In this document: one piece after another, positions 9,635 to 17,157 of the stretch
How positions within the stretch are numbered: position 1 is the stretch's first letter
Layout of the letters: every line of letters starts with the position of its first letter
Assembly: GCF_000227685.2 (NCBI RefSeq)
Contig: NZ_CP007029.1
Location: 1,586,501-1,650,500, forward strand
Origin: Thioalkalivibrio paradoxus ARh 1
GTDB taxonomy: Bacteria; Pseudomonadota; Gammaproteobacteria; Ectothiorhodospirales; Ectothiorhodospiraceae
DNA length: 64,000 bases
Direction: 5' to 3'
Notes under the pieces: generated by a model
Databases searched by the model: none
Seen by the model: the letters and a program-made list of their open reading frames with translations, nothing else
What the model was told of the DNA's origin: nothing
Made by a program: the position numbers and the translations under genes

Positions 9635-9710
9635 GTCCCCATCGTCTAGAGGCCTAGGACACCGCCCTTTCACGGCGGCGACCGGGGTTCGAATCCCCGT
9701 GGGGACGCCA
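9635..9710 (+). tRNA. tRNA-Glu (anticodon TTC)
   Basis: A 76-nt tRNA with an encoded CCA. The anticodon stem CCGCC/GGCGG surrounds the loop CTTTCAC, giving TTC. It is the substrate of the gltX product encoded just upstream. No separate strong promoter is visible, so it is probably co-transcribed with tRNA-Ala. Confidence 0.95.
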
Positions 9711-9976
9711 TCTCCTTTCTGCCGTCGCTGTGCGATGGCGCTCTGCCTGAACCACCCGCGGTATTTCAGTAAATTTCGGGTTAAGCCCGGTTTCCGAATC
9801 GTGTGGGCACGAAGGGCAACGGGTCCGTCACCCCTACGGTCATGGCAAACAGCCGCTCCCCAAGCGTCCGGGAGGCGCAGGGCCGAACGCCGTCAACCTG
9901 CGTTCCCAGGGCCGCGTGGTGCCCCATCAGAGGATCAGCCCGACAATGGGGCAATGGGGGCGGATCGACGCGGCCG

Positions 9977-11668
9977 TCAGCCGCCGGCGAGTTCCTTCTC
10001 GATCTTCGCCCAGGTGTCGCGCAGGGTCACCGCGCGGTTGAAGATCGGCCGCTCCGGGGTGCTGTCGAGATCGGGGACGAAGTAGCCGAGGCGTTCGAAC
10101 TGGAACGGCTGGCCGGGGGGCGCGTCGGCCAGCGTGGGTTCCAACCAAGCCGTGTCGAGGATCTCGAGCGATGCCGGGTTGAGGTGTTCGATGAAGTCGC
10201 GTTCCTTGTCGCCGCTCGGGTGTGGCACGTTGAACAGCCGGTCGTAGAGCCGCACCTCGGCGGAAATCGCGTGTTGTGCCGAAACCCAGTGGATCGTGCC
10301 CTTGACCTTGCGGTCGGCGTTCGGCTGCCCGGTGCGCGACTCGGGGTCGAGGCTGCAGCGCAGTTCGGTCACGTCGCCGGCGTCGTTCTTCACGACCTCG
10401 TCGCAGCGGACGATGAACGCGTTGCGCAGGCGCACTTCGCCGCCGGGCTTCAGGCGGAAGAATTTCTTCGGCGCGTCTTCCATGAAGTCGTCGCGTTCGA
10501 TGAAGATCTCGCGGGTCATCGGTACCCGGCGGGAACCCATCTCGGGGTTCTGTGGGTGGTTGGCCGCGTCGAACCACTCGGTCTCGTTCGCGGGGAAGTT
10601 CGTCAGCACGACCTTGAGCGGCCGCAGCACGGCCATCCGGCGCGGCGCGTGAATGTTCAGGTCGTCGCGCAAATGCCGCTCGAGCACGCCGTAGGGAATG
10701 ATCCCCTCGGACTTGGTGACGCCGATCTCGTTGCAGAAGTTGCGAATCGACACCGGGGTGAAGCCACGCCGGCGCAGCCCCGCCAGCGTTGGCATGCGCG
10801 GGTCGTCCCAGCCGGCGACGTGGCCTTCGTCGACCAGTCGGGTCAGCCGGCGCTTCGAGAGCACGGTGAAATCGATGTTGAGTTTCGCGAACTCGATTTG
10901 CTGCGGGCGGGAAGGAACAGGCAGGTGTTCGAGCAGCCAGTCGTACAGCGGGCGGTGGTCTTCGAACTCCATCGTGCACAGCGAGTGCGTGATGTGCTCG
11001 ATCGCATCGCTCTGGCCGTGGGCGAAATCGTAGGTCGGGTAGAGCAGCCAGTCGTCGCCGGTGCGATGATGGTGTTGCCGGCGGATCCGGTACAGCACCG
11101 GGTCGCGCAGATTGATGTTCGGCGACGCCATGTCGATCTTCGCGCGCAGCACATAGCGCCCGTCCGGAAACTCGCCGGCGCGCATGCGTTCGAGCAGGTC
11201 GCGGTTCTCGGTGGGCGGGCGATCGCGGTCGGGACTGTCGACCCCAGGTTCGGTCAGCGTGCCGCGCTGCGCGCGGATGGTGTCCGCGTCCTGTCCGTCG
11301 ACATAGGCAAGGCCGTGATCGACCAGGTGCAGCGCGTAGCCGAACAGCGCCTCGAAGTAGTCCGAGGCGAAGCACTCGTTTTCCCACTCGTACCCCAGCC
11401 AGCGCACATCCTCCTTGATCGAGTCGATGAAACGCTGTTCCTCTTTCGCCGGGTTGGTATCGTCGAAGCGAAGGTTGGTGTACCCCCCGAAGGCTGCGGC
11501 CATCGAGAAGTTCAGTACGATCGACTTTGCATGGCCGATATGCAGGTATCCGTTGGGTTCCGGCGGGAAGCGGGTGACCACTCGGCTGTACAGCCCCGCG
11601 TCGACCTCCTTCCGAATGCGGTTGAGGATGAAATGTGCCGGCGCGCTCGTCGGTTCCGGGTGGTTCAT
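9977..11668 (-). CDS. glnS: Glutaminyl-tRNA synthetase
   Basis: A 563-residue class I synthetase for tRNA-Gln. It shows PPEPNGYLHIGH (residues 35-46), a VLSKRR second motif near residue 270 and the two beta-barrel anticodon-binding domains expected of GlnRS. The length is normal for a bacterial enzyme. Its presence implies direct charging of tRNA-Gln rather than sole reliance on amidation. It converges on the tRNA-Glu region, with 266 bp between them in which I see no further gene. Confidence 0.96.
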   Translation of the reverse strand: MNHPEPTSAPAHFILNRIRKEVDAGLYSRVVTRFPPEPNGYLHIGHAKSIVLNFSMAAAFGGYTNLRFDDTNPAKEEQRFIDSIKEDVRWLGYEWENECFASDYFEALFGYALHLVDHGLAYVDGQDADTIRAQRGTLTEPGVDSPDRDRPPTENRDLLERMRAGEFPDGRYVLRAKIDMASPNINLRDPVLYRIRRQHHHRTGDDWLLYPTYDFAHGQSDAIEHITHSLCTMEFEDHRPLYDWLLEHLPVPSRPQQIEFAKLNIDFTVLSKRRLTRLVDEGHVAGWDDPRMPTLAGLRRRGFTPVSIRNFCNEIGVTKSEGIIPYGVLERHLRDDLNIHAPRRMAVLRPLKVVLTNFPANETEWFDAANHPQNPEMGSRRVPMTREIFIERDDFMEDAPKKFFRLKPGGEVRLRNAFIVRCDEVVKNDAGDVTELRCSLDPESRTGQPNADRKVKGTIHWVSAQHAISAEVRLYDRLFNVPHPSGDKERDFIEHLNPASLEILDTAWLEPTLADAPPGQPFQFERLGYFVPDLDSTPERPIFNRAVTLRDTWAKIEKELAGG

Positions 11669-11803
11669 GTCTGGTATTGCCCGCTGAAGCTGGCCGGTGA
11701 TTGTATCGGGGGCGGCATGCCCGGGCTAGGGCGGGGCTCGCGTATACGGGCGGCCGGGGCATGCGCGGTGTGCAGGCAAGCCCCCGTGCGGTGCAGGTTT
11801 CAG

Positions 11804-12442
11804 TCAGCCGGGGGTCAGTCGGTTCCGGTATTCGACGCAAGCCAGGGCCAGGCGGGCGAGGTGGGAAGCGCTCCTCGCGCCCATTTTCTGCATCAGGTTC
11901 GCGCGGTGGATCTCGACCGTGCGCACGCTGACGTCGAGGTCGCGCGCGATCAGTTTGTTGGGCTTGCCGTCCAGCAGCTTCTCCAGCACTTCGCGTTCGC
12001 GTGGGGTCAGGGATCCCAGGCGCTCCTCGATCTCGGCGATACCGGCAGCGCCTGCCCGCCGTTCCGCGTCCAGTGCCAGGGCATGTTCGACGCCCTCCAG
12101 CAGGGCGCTGTCGTGAAACGGTTTCTCGAGGAAATCCAGGGCGCCCTCGCTGACCGCCCGCACCGCCATCGGAATGTCGCCGTGGCCGGTGATGAAAATC
12201 ACCGGCATGCCCACGGCTCGTGCCTTGAGTTCGCGCTGCAGCGTGAGCCCGTCCATGTCCGGCAGGCGCACGTCGAGGACGAGACAACCGGGAGTCTCGA
12301 CATCGACGCAGTCCAGCAGAGACTGTGCATCCGCGCAGGCGGTGACACGGAAGTCGGCGCTCTTCAGCAGCAGGCTCACGGCGGTACGGACGTCCGGGTC
12401 GTCATCGACCAGGTAGACCTGTGGATATCTAGGTGCGGGCAT
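11804..12442 (-). CDS. FixJ/LuxR-type response regulator
   Basis: A 212-residue two-domain regulator. The receiver domain (residues 7-120) has the acidic pocket DDD at 13-15, phospho-acceptor Asp57 in LVLDVRLPDMDG, a Thr in FITGHGD, and Lys in FLEKPF. The C-terminal LuxR-type helix-turn-helix (about 145-205) includes LTPREREVLEKLLDG and ARDLDVSVRTVEIHRA. The start ATG at 12442 lies within the last 14 bases of the kinase gene, so the two are translationally coupled. It is the likely transcriptional output of that kinase. The target genes are unknown. Confidence 0.92.
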   Translation of the reverse strand: MPAPRYPQVYLVDDDPDVRTAVSLLLKSADFRVTACADAQSLLDCVDVETPGCLVLDVRLPDMDGLTLQRELKARAVGMPVIFITGHGDIPMAVRAVSEGALDFLEKPFHDSALLEGVEHALALDAERRAGAAGIAEIEERLGSLTPREREVLEKLLDGKPNKLIARDLDVSVRTVEIHRANLMQKMGARSASHLARLALACVEYRNRLTPG

Positions 12443-14084
12443 CGCTGTGCTCCAGGGGCAGGGTGAAGCGGAACTCGGCGCCACCCTCGGGCATGTTTCT
12501 TACCGTCAGGCAGCCCCCGTGGGCCTCGACCAGCGACCGGCTGATCGAAAGTCCCAGGCCCAGGCCGTTCTCCTTCCAGGTGGAAAATGGGTCGAACAGG
12601 CCAGCCAGCCGGTACGGGGGGATGCCCGGGCCGTTGTCGCGGATGTGAATCTGCAGGTGGTCCGCCTCGCGCTGCAGTCCGAGTTCGACCCGACCGTCCC
12701 GCCGGCCCTCGAGAGCCTCGATCGCGTTGCGCAACAGGTTCACCAGCACCTGCTCGATCTGGACCGGCGCGACCGTGACGGCAGGGAGATGAGGCTCGAC
12801 CTTCAGCTCGAGTCGCAGGTGGCGGCTGCGGAAGTCGGGACGCAGCAGATCGAGTACCGGGCGGACGAGCGCATCCGGACGGATCGTCCGGCGCTCGGGG
12901 GCCTGGCCGGCCGCGAAGGCGCGCATCTGACGTACGGTTTCGGCTGCGCGGTGTGCGCCGGCATCGAGCTGGGACAGCGCTTCGCGGAGTTCGTCCATTC
13001 GGCCGCGCTCGAGCAGCCGCTTGCTGGCCTGGGCATAGCTCGCCAGCGCGCACAGCGGCTGGTTCAGTTCGTGCGCCAGGCCTGCAGAGAGTTCACCGAG
13101 TGTGCTCAGCCGACCGGCCCGCGCCAGCTGATCGAGATGTCGGCGCGCGCGGGTTTCCGCGGCCTCGCGTTCGCCGCGCAGCGCGGTCAGGACCAGCCCG
13201 GTCAGTACCAGCAGCGCGAGCTGTGCATTCAGCGACAGCAGGCTCGTGTCCAGCCCCAGTTCGGCGAACGGCCCCAGACCCCAGCCGGTACCCGACAGCG
13301 CGATGCCGCCTCCGGCCAGCATCAGGGTCGTGGTGACCTGAACCGGGCAGCGCAGTGCCGCGAGCATCACCAGCGGGAAGGCCGCATAGGACAGCGGCAT
13401 CGCGACGCCTGCGGGCAGGAACCCCGAATACACGACCGCAGTCACCGAGATCAGGCTCGCGATCAACAGGAAGCCCTTCAGGTAGGCCCGGTCCGTTGGC
13501 CGTGCCAAAGGAGCACCGAGCCAGGTCATCAGCACCGGTGCGACCAGTGCGAGCCCCATCAGATCCGCCATCCAGCACAGCCACCAGGTGTCGGTGAAAC
13601 TGAGCTCGTCCATGCCTACCGCGATGCCCCAGGCACCGGCGGTCGCGGCCAGCCCCGATCCGGTCAGGGCTCCGACACTCAGCAGCAAGCCGACATCGCG
13701 CAGGCGTTCCAGCCGTGGCGAGAACCCGAGACGGTGCAACGCATAGGCGCCCAGCGCCACACCGGCCATGGTTGCGGTGACGGTGCCGAGGGTTTCCAGT
13801 AGCGGGACCATGTCGCCCGTGAATTGCCATGCGACCAGCGCGGATGCGAAACCCACTGCCGGTATCAGCCGATATCCGTACAGGTAGACGAAGGCCAGTC
13901 CGACCCCGGTGGCCGGCCAGACCAGCGGGATGCCGTGCGCATCGGGTGTGAAAACGAAGCCCCAGAGTCCCACCGCGTAGTACAGCGCGATCAGCATGGC
14001 ACTGCGGCCGGCCAGCCAGACCCAGGGCAGGGTGGCGGGCCGAGCTGTCCACGGCTGCGGGACGGGGATCGGGGCTGTCGGCAT
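12429..14084 (-). CDS. MASE1-domain sensor histidine kinase (FixL-like)
   Basis: A 551-residue membrane kinase. Residues 20-300 are a multi-helix MASE1-type sensor region, and no PAS or haem domain is present. The dimerisation box is HELNQPL with the phospho-accepting His338. The ATPase domain has an N-box NLLRNAIEAL, a G1 box DNGPGIP and a G2 box GLGLGLS. It overlaps the FixJ-type regulator gene at its 3' end. The ligand or stimulus cannot be read from the sequence. Confidence 0.9.
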   Translation of the reverse strand: MPTAPIPVPQPWTARPATLPWVWLAGRSAMLIALYYAVGLWGFVFTPDAHGIPLVWPATGVGLAFVYLYGYRLIPAVGFASALVAWQFTGDMVPLLETLGTVTATMAGVALGAYALHRLGFSPRLERLRDVGLLLSVGALTGSGLAATAGAWGIAVGMDELSFTDTWWLCWMADLMGLALVAPVLMTWLGAPLARPTDRAYLKGFLLIASLISVTAVVYSGFLPAGVAMPLSYAAFPLVMLAALRCPVQVTTTLMLAGGGIALSGTGWGLGPFAELGLDTSLLSLNAQLALLVLTGLVLTALRGEREAAETRARRHLDQLARAGRLSTLGELSAGLAHELNQPLCALASYAQASKRLLERGRMDELREALSQLDAGAHRAAETVRQMRAFAAGQAPERRTIRPDALVRPVLDLLRPDFRSRHLRLELKVEPHLPAVTVAPVQIEQVLVNLLRNAIEALEGRRDGRVELGLQREADHLQIHIRDNGPGIPPYRLAGLFDPFSTWKENGLGLGLSISRSLVEAHGGCLTVRNMPEGGAEFRFTLPLEHSDART

Positions 14085-14102
14085 CGGGCATGTCCATCAG
14101 AA

Positions 14103-14445
14103 ACCGGCTTACGCCCCTTAGTCTAGGTCCGTGGGACCGCGAGCGGCGATACGGGTTTCCCCGTACAGGATCGCCAGCGCTCGGAAGCATCCGTGGATTT
14201 TCCGCAGTCCCGTGCCAACGGGGTTGGCATGCCACGCGCGCCGATCGTAGGCTGGGACGGTCAGGGCAAGCCCAGGGCGGGGAAAAGGAACCCGGCGCTC
14301 GGCCGGGTCAACGATCCCTGTGATGGTTTGGGCCACCGCGCTGCGCGCGATGACCCGTCCGGTAGAGTCACGTGCGAACGCGGAAGTTTCGTGGCGAACG
14401 ACAGCTGAGCGGGTTTTTTCTGGTGGGAAGTCAGGAGGCACGAGG
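14103..14445. other. Intergenic stretch between the kinase and the HIT stub
   Basis: About 340 bp upstream of the divergent kinase. A GC-rich inverted repeat (14298-14317, ACCCGGC-type arms) is visible but is not followed by a clear T-run on either strand. I see no gene and no convincing promoter here. Confidence 0.4.
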
Positions 14446-14556
14446 ATGGGCGTGATGAACGGGTCCGCAGAGTTCGTACTCGATGCACAGCTCCAGCGGG
14501 ACAGCCTCGCGGTGGGCGATCTGCCGTTGTGCCAACTGACCCTGCCCCTGTGCTGA
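14446..14556 (+). pseudogene. 5' stub of a HIT-family gene (36 codons)
   Basis: A reading frame with a strong AGGAGG site eight bases before its ATG encodes MGVMNGSAEF followed by VLDAQLQRDSLAVGDLPLC. This resembles the N-terminus of HIT hydrolases, which usually continue into a long alpha/beta domain with a His triad. Here it ends at a TGA (14554-14556) after about 36 residues. That stop overlaps the ATG of the lipoprotein hydrolase as TGATG. It therefore looks like a truncated HIT gene whose translation start now feeds the next gene, possibly acting as a leader peptide. The family resemblance covers only about 30 residues. Confidence 0.5.
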
Positions 14557-15602
14557 TGCCGGCGCTGCGGATTGTTGTCGGGTGTCTGATCGCGCTGCTG
14601 CTGGCTGCCTGTGGCCGAGTTCAGTTGCAGCCGGCGGGGCCGCCGGTGCAGGAGCCGGAGCTGCGCAATGCGGTGGCGGTGATGGCCGACGGCTACCGCC
14701 TGCCGATCCATCGATGGGTTCAGGATCGGGCACCCGATACGGTTGTGCTGGGTCTGCACGGCTTCGGGGACTACGGCCAGGCCTATGCCGCTCTCGAGGC
14801 AACGCTCGTGGACACCGGGTGGGCCGCGGTTTACGCCTACGATCAACGCGGCTTCGGTGTGACCGAACGCTTAGGAGTCTGGGCCGGTGGCGAGACCCTG
14901 GCGGCCGATCTGCATGCGGTCGTGGCTCTGCTCCGCCAGCGGTATCCGGATGCCCGGATCGTGCTGGTGGCCGAGAGCATGGGGGGTGCAGTGACCCTGC
15001 GCGCGCTGATGAACGATCCGGTGCCGGATGTCGACGGGGTGATCCTGCTCGCCCCGGCGGTCTGGGGGACGCAGACGATGCCCTGGTACCAGCGCCTGAG
15101 CCTTGCCGTGATGCTGCGGATCGCCCCCGGTGCGACGTTCTCCGGCGACGCAGTGGCCGATCTCGGGATCCGGCCGACCGACGATCCGGAAGTGATCGAA
15201 GCCCTGAGGCGGGATCCGATGGTACAGAAGGAGGCCCGGGTCGACACGCTGCACGGCGTGACCGAACTGATGACCGAGGTGTTCGACGGACCGGCCCGGT
15301 TTCCGGTACCGACGCTGCTGCTCTACGGTCTGCGGGACCAGGTGATTCCGCCAGGGCCGGTCTGCGAGTGGCTCGGGCGCGTGCCGGTGACGGACCTCGA
15401 GCCCCTCCGGATGGTGCTGTATCCCGACGGCTACCACATGCTGACGCGGTACCGCGGTGCTGAGGATCCGCTCACCGACATCGCCGCCTGGCTCGAGGAT
15501 CCGGCTGAGGTTCAGCGCGGTATCGAAGTCGACCTGGAGCAGGCACGCGACCGCATCTGCGCGTTGCCTGCGAGAGGCCTTCGGGAGCGCCGCCGATGGT
15601 GA
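14556..15602 (+). CDS. Alpha/beta-hydrolase lipoprotein (monoacylglycerol-lipase-like)
   Basis: A 348-residue lipoprotein. Residues 1-18 form a lipoprotein signal with a LLAAC lipobox. The alpha/beta-hydrolase fold follows, with LGLHGFGDYG (oxyanion strand), a nucleophile elbow VAESMGG (AxSxG rather than GxSxG), an acidic residue in LLYGLRDQVIPP, and the catalytic histidine in DGYHMLTRY. This is the pattern of lysophospholipase/monoacylglycerol lipases. The ATG at 14556 overlaps the stop of the HIT stub. An envelope location and an ester or lipid substrate are inferred; the exact substrate is unknown. Confidence 0.8.
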   Translation: MPALRIVVGCLIALLLAACGRVQLQPAGPPVQEPELRNAVAVMADGYRLPIHRWVQDRAPDTVVLGLHGFGDYGQAYAALEATLVDTGWAAVYAYDQRGFGVTERLGVWAGGETLAADLHAVVALLRQRYPDARIVLVAESMGGAVTLRALMNDPVPDVDGVILLAPAVWGTQTMPWYQRLSLAVMLRIAPGATFSGDAVADLGIRPTDDPEVIEALRRDPMVQKEARVDTLHGVTELMTEVFDGPARFPVPTLLLYGLRDQVIPPGPVCEWLGRVPVTDLEPLRMVLYPDGYHMLTRYRGAEDPLTDIAAWLEDPAEVQRGIEVDLEQARDRICALPARGLRERRRW

Positions 15603-15663
15603 GGGCCGAAGGCGGCCTTGCCGCGCGCTGGAGCCGCCGCGGGTAGAGGTTCGACGCGGGCAC

Positions 15664-15691
15664 AAAAAAGCCCGATCCTCGCGGATCGGGC
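15664..15691 (-). terminator. Rho-independent terminator of the sulfur-globule-type gene
   Basis: On the minus strand a 9-bp perfect stem (GCCCGATCC/GGATCGGGC) with a 4-base loop is followed by six T. It lies 48 bp past the stop of the sulfur-globule-type gene. On the plus strand no T-run follows, so it appears unidirectional. Confidence 0.9.
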
Positions 15692-15738
15692 CTGGCATTC
15701 CGAACCGGCTGGGTGTTCCAGCCAGTCGTCTACATGCC

Positions 15739-16110
15739 TTACTCGGCCTCGGCCGGAGCCTGCTGCTGCGGAGCCGGCGCGCCCCACGGACCGCCGTAGT
15801 ACGGGGCACCGTAGTGCGGGGCGTAGCCGTAGCCGTACGGACGACCGTAGCCGTAGTAGTCGCCGTAGCCATGACCGCGGCCATAGCCGTGGCCGCGACC
15901 GCGGGCGGTGAAGTCGAAGTCGCCGAACATGTCGCCGAGACCGAACCAGTCACCCAGACCGCGGCCATACCCCGGGCCGTAGCCGTAGCCGGGGCCGTAG
16001 TGCGGGCCGTAGCCGTAGCCCGGGCCGCCCCACCATGCGCTCGACTGCATGGGGATCGCAAACGCACCAACCAGAGCGGCAGCCGCCAGAACCTTCATCG
16101 CTTTACGCAT
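15739..16110 (-). CDS. Sulfur-globule-type Gly/Tyr-rich exported protein
   Basis: A 123-residue secreted protein. Its signal peptide (residues 1-25) ends SSA before WWGG, and the mature part is built from GYG, GYGP and GRGHGYG repeats. Composition and repeats resemble the envelope proteins of periplasmic sulfur globules in purple and colourless sulfur bacteria. Part of the middle (GDWFGLGDMFGDFDF) is less repetitive, and the tail is Gln/Ala/Pro-rich. The start is fixed by the signal peptide and by AGGAG eight bases upstream. The gene has its own FNR-like promoter and terminator, so it is an independent, probably highly expressed unit. Other Gly/Tyr-rich coat proteins cannot be excluded. Confidence 0.7.
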   Translation of the reverse strand: MRKAMKVLAAAALVGAFAIPMQSSAWWGGPGYGYGPHYGPGYGYGPGYGRGLGDWFGLGDMFGDFDFTARGRGHGYGRGHGYGDYYGYGRPYGYGYAPHYGAPYYGGPWGAPAPQQQAPAEAE

Positions 16111-16305
16111 ATCGAAATCTCCTAGGTTGTGATAGCCCTTGAATGTACTCGTACATCCCGTACCACCGAGGTACTTCCTGTCATGCCCCGCCGGTGCGAA
16201 GGGCGCGCACCGATGGGCTCGGAAAAACGAATTCGTATTAAAGACGCCTCCCTGGGGGTTTTCAAGGTGGTAGTGCCACCCCTGGCAAAGCATCAGTGTT
16301 TGCTG

Positions 16306-16346
16306 ATATTACGGAAATGTTACCGAGAAATTATGATCTAGATCAA
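16306..16346 (-). promoter_or_regulatory. FNR/Anr-like box and -10 element of the sulfur-globule-type gene
   Basis: On the minus strand TTGATCTAGATCAT (16346-16333) matches 9 of 10 conserved positions of an FNR/Anr site (TTGAT-N4-ATCAA) and contains a perfect 12-bp palindrome. Thirty bases on is TAATAT (16311-16306), a good -10 box. The implied start near 16298 puts the box centre about 41 bp upstream, the class II activator spacing. The leader would be about 190 nt. Confidence 0.6.
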
Positions 16347-16539
16347 GGTTTTCGGCGGAACTCTGGAGTGGCTGTAGCCTGCCTTCCGAAGATCTTTGGT
16401 TCTCCATTGGGTTAGCGCCCGAACCTTCCATCGGGTCGCAGGAAAATGCCGCGAGATACGGATGCCTCGGGTCGAACCGCCTAGCCCAACAGCATGGCAG
16501 GACCCTCCTCGGCCCGCGGGCAGTCCTGCGGGCGCAGGT

Positions 16540-17157
16540 TCAGCCTGCGCTTTGCTCGGGCGGCGCCTGTGAGGGGATCGGCAGGCCGGCCTCCCGCAGC
16601 CAGTCGCAGAGACGGATCAGGGGCAGGCCGATCAGCGCGGTGGGGTCGTCGCCCTCCATGCGTCTGAACAGGGAGATGCCGAGCCCCTCGGACCGGAAGC
16701 TGCCCGCGCAGTCATACGGCCGATCGACGCGGAGGTAGCGCTCGATCTCCTCGGACGCGAGCGAACGCATCTCCACCGCATACGGTACCGTCTCCAGCCA
16801 CTGCCGGTTGCCGGCGCTGTCGATCAGGCACAGGCCTGTGTAGAAGACCACTCGCTGGCCGGACAGCGCCGCCAACTGCTCGCTCGCGCGCTCGTGGGAG
16901 CCGGGTTTGCCGAGAATCCGGCCGCCGACCGCCGCGCACTGGTCGGAGCCGATCACCAGCGCCGCGGGATGATCGCGTGCGACGTCGGCGGCCTTGGCGG
17001 CGGCCAGCCGCGCCACCATGGCCTCCGGGGCCTCGCCGGAGAGCGGCGACTCGTCGATCCGTGGGGCCGCGGTCTGGAACACCACGCCGAGCCGCTGCAG
17101 CAGCGCCTTGCGGTACGAGGAGGTCGAGGCCAGCACCAGCGGCCGGGCCGTTGCCAT
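16540..17157 (-). CDS. maf: Maf-family nucleotide pyrophosphatase (YceF type)
   Basis: A 205-residue house-cleaning enzyme that hydrolyses modified nucleoside triphosphates, with 7-methyl-GTP typical for the YceF subgroup. It shows the N-terminal LASTSSYRKALLQRLG loop, ESPLSGE, the SDQCA segment of the active site, and YDCAGSFRSEGLG. Its ATG directly abuts the TGA of the upstream carboxylase subunit. In enterics YceF sits beside yceD-rpmF; here it is separated from them by the carboxylase genes, all on the opposite strand. Confidence 0.92.
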   Translation of the reverse strand: MATARPLVLASTSSYRKALLQRLGVVFQTAAPRIDESPLSGEAPEAMVARLAAAKAADVARDHPAALVIGSDQCAAVGGRILGKPGSHERASEQLAALSGQRVVFYTGLCLIDSAGNRQWLETVPYAVEMRSLASEEIERYLRVDRPYDCAGSFRSEGLGISLFRRMEGDDPTALIGLPLIRLCDWLREAGLPIPSQAPPEQSAG

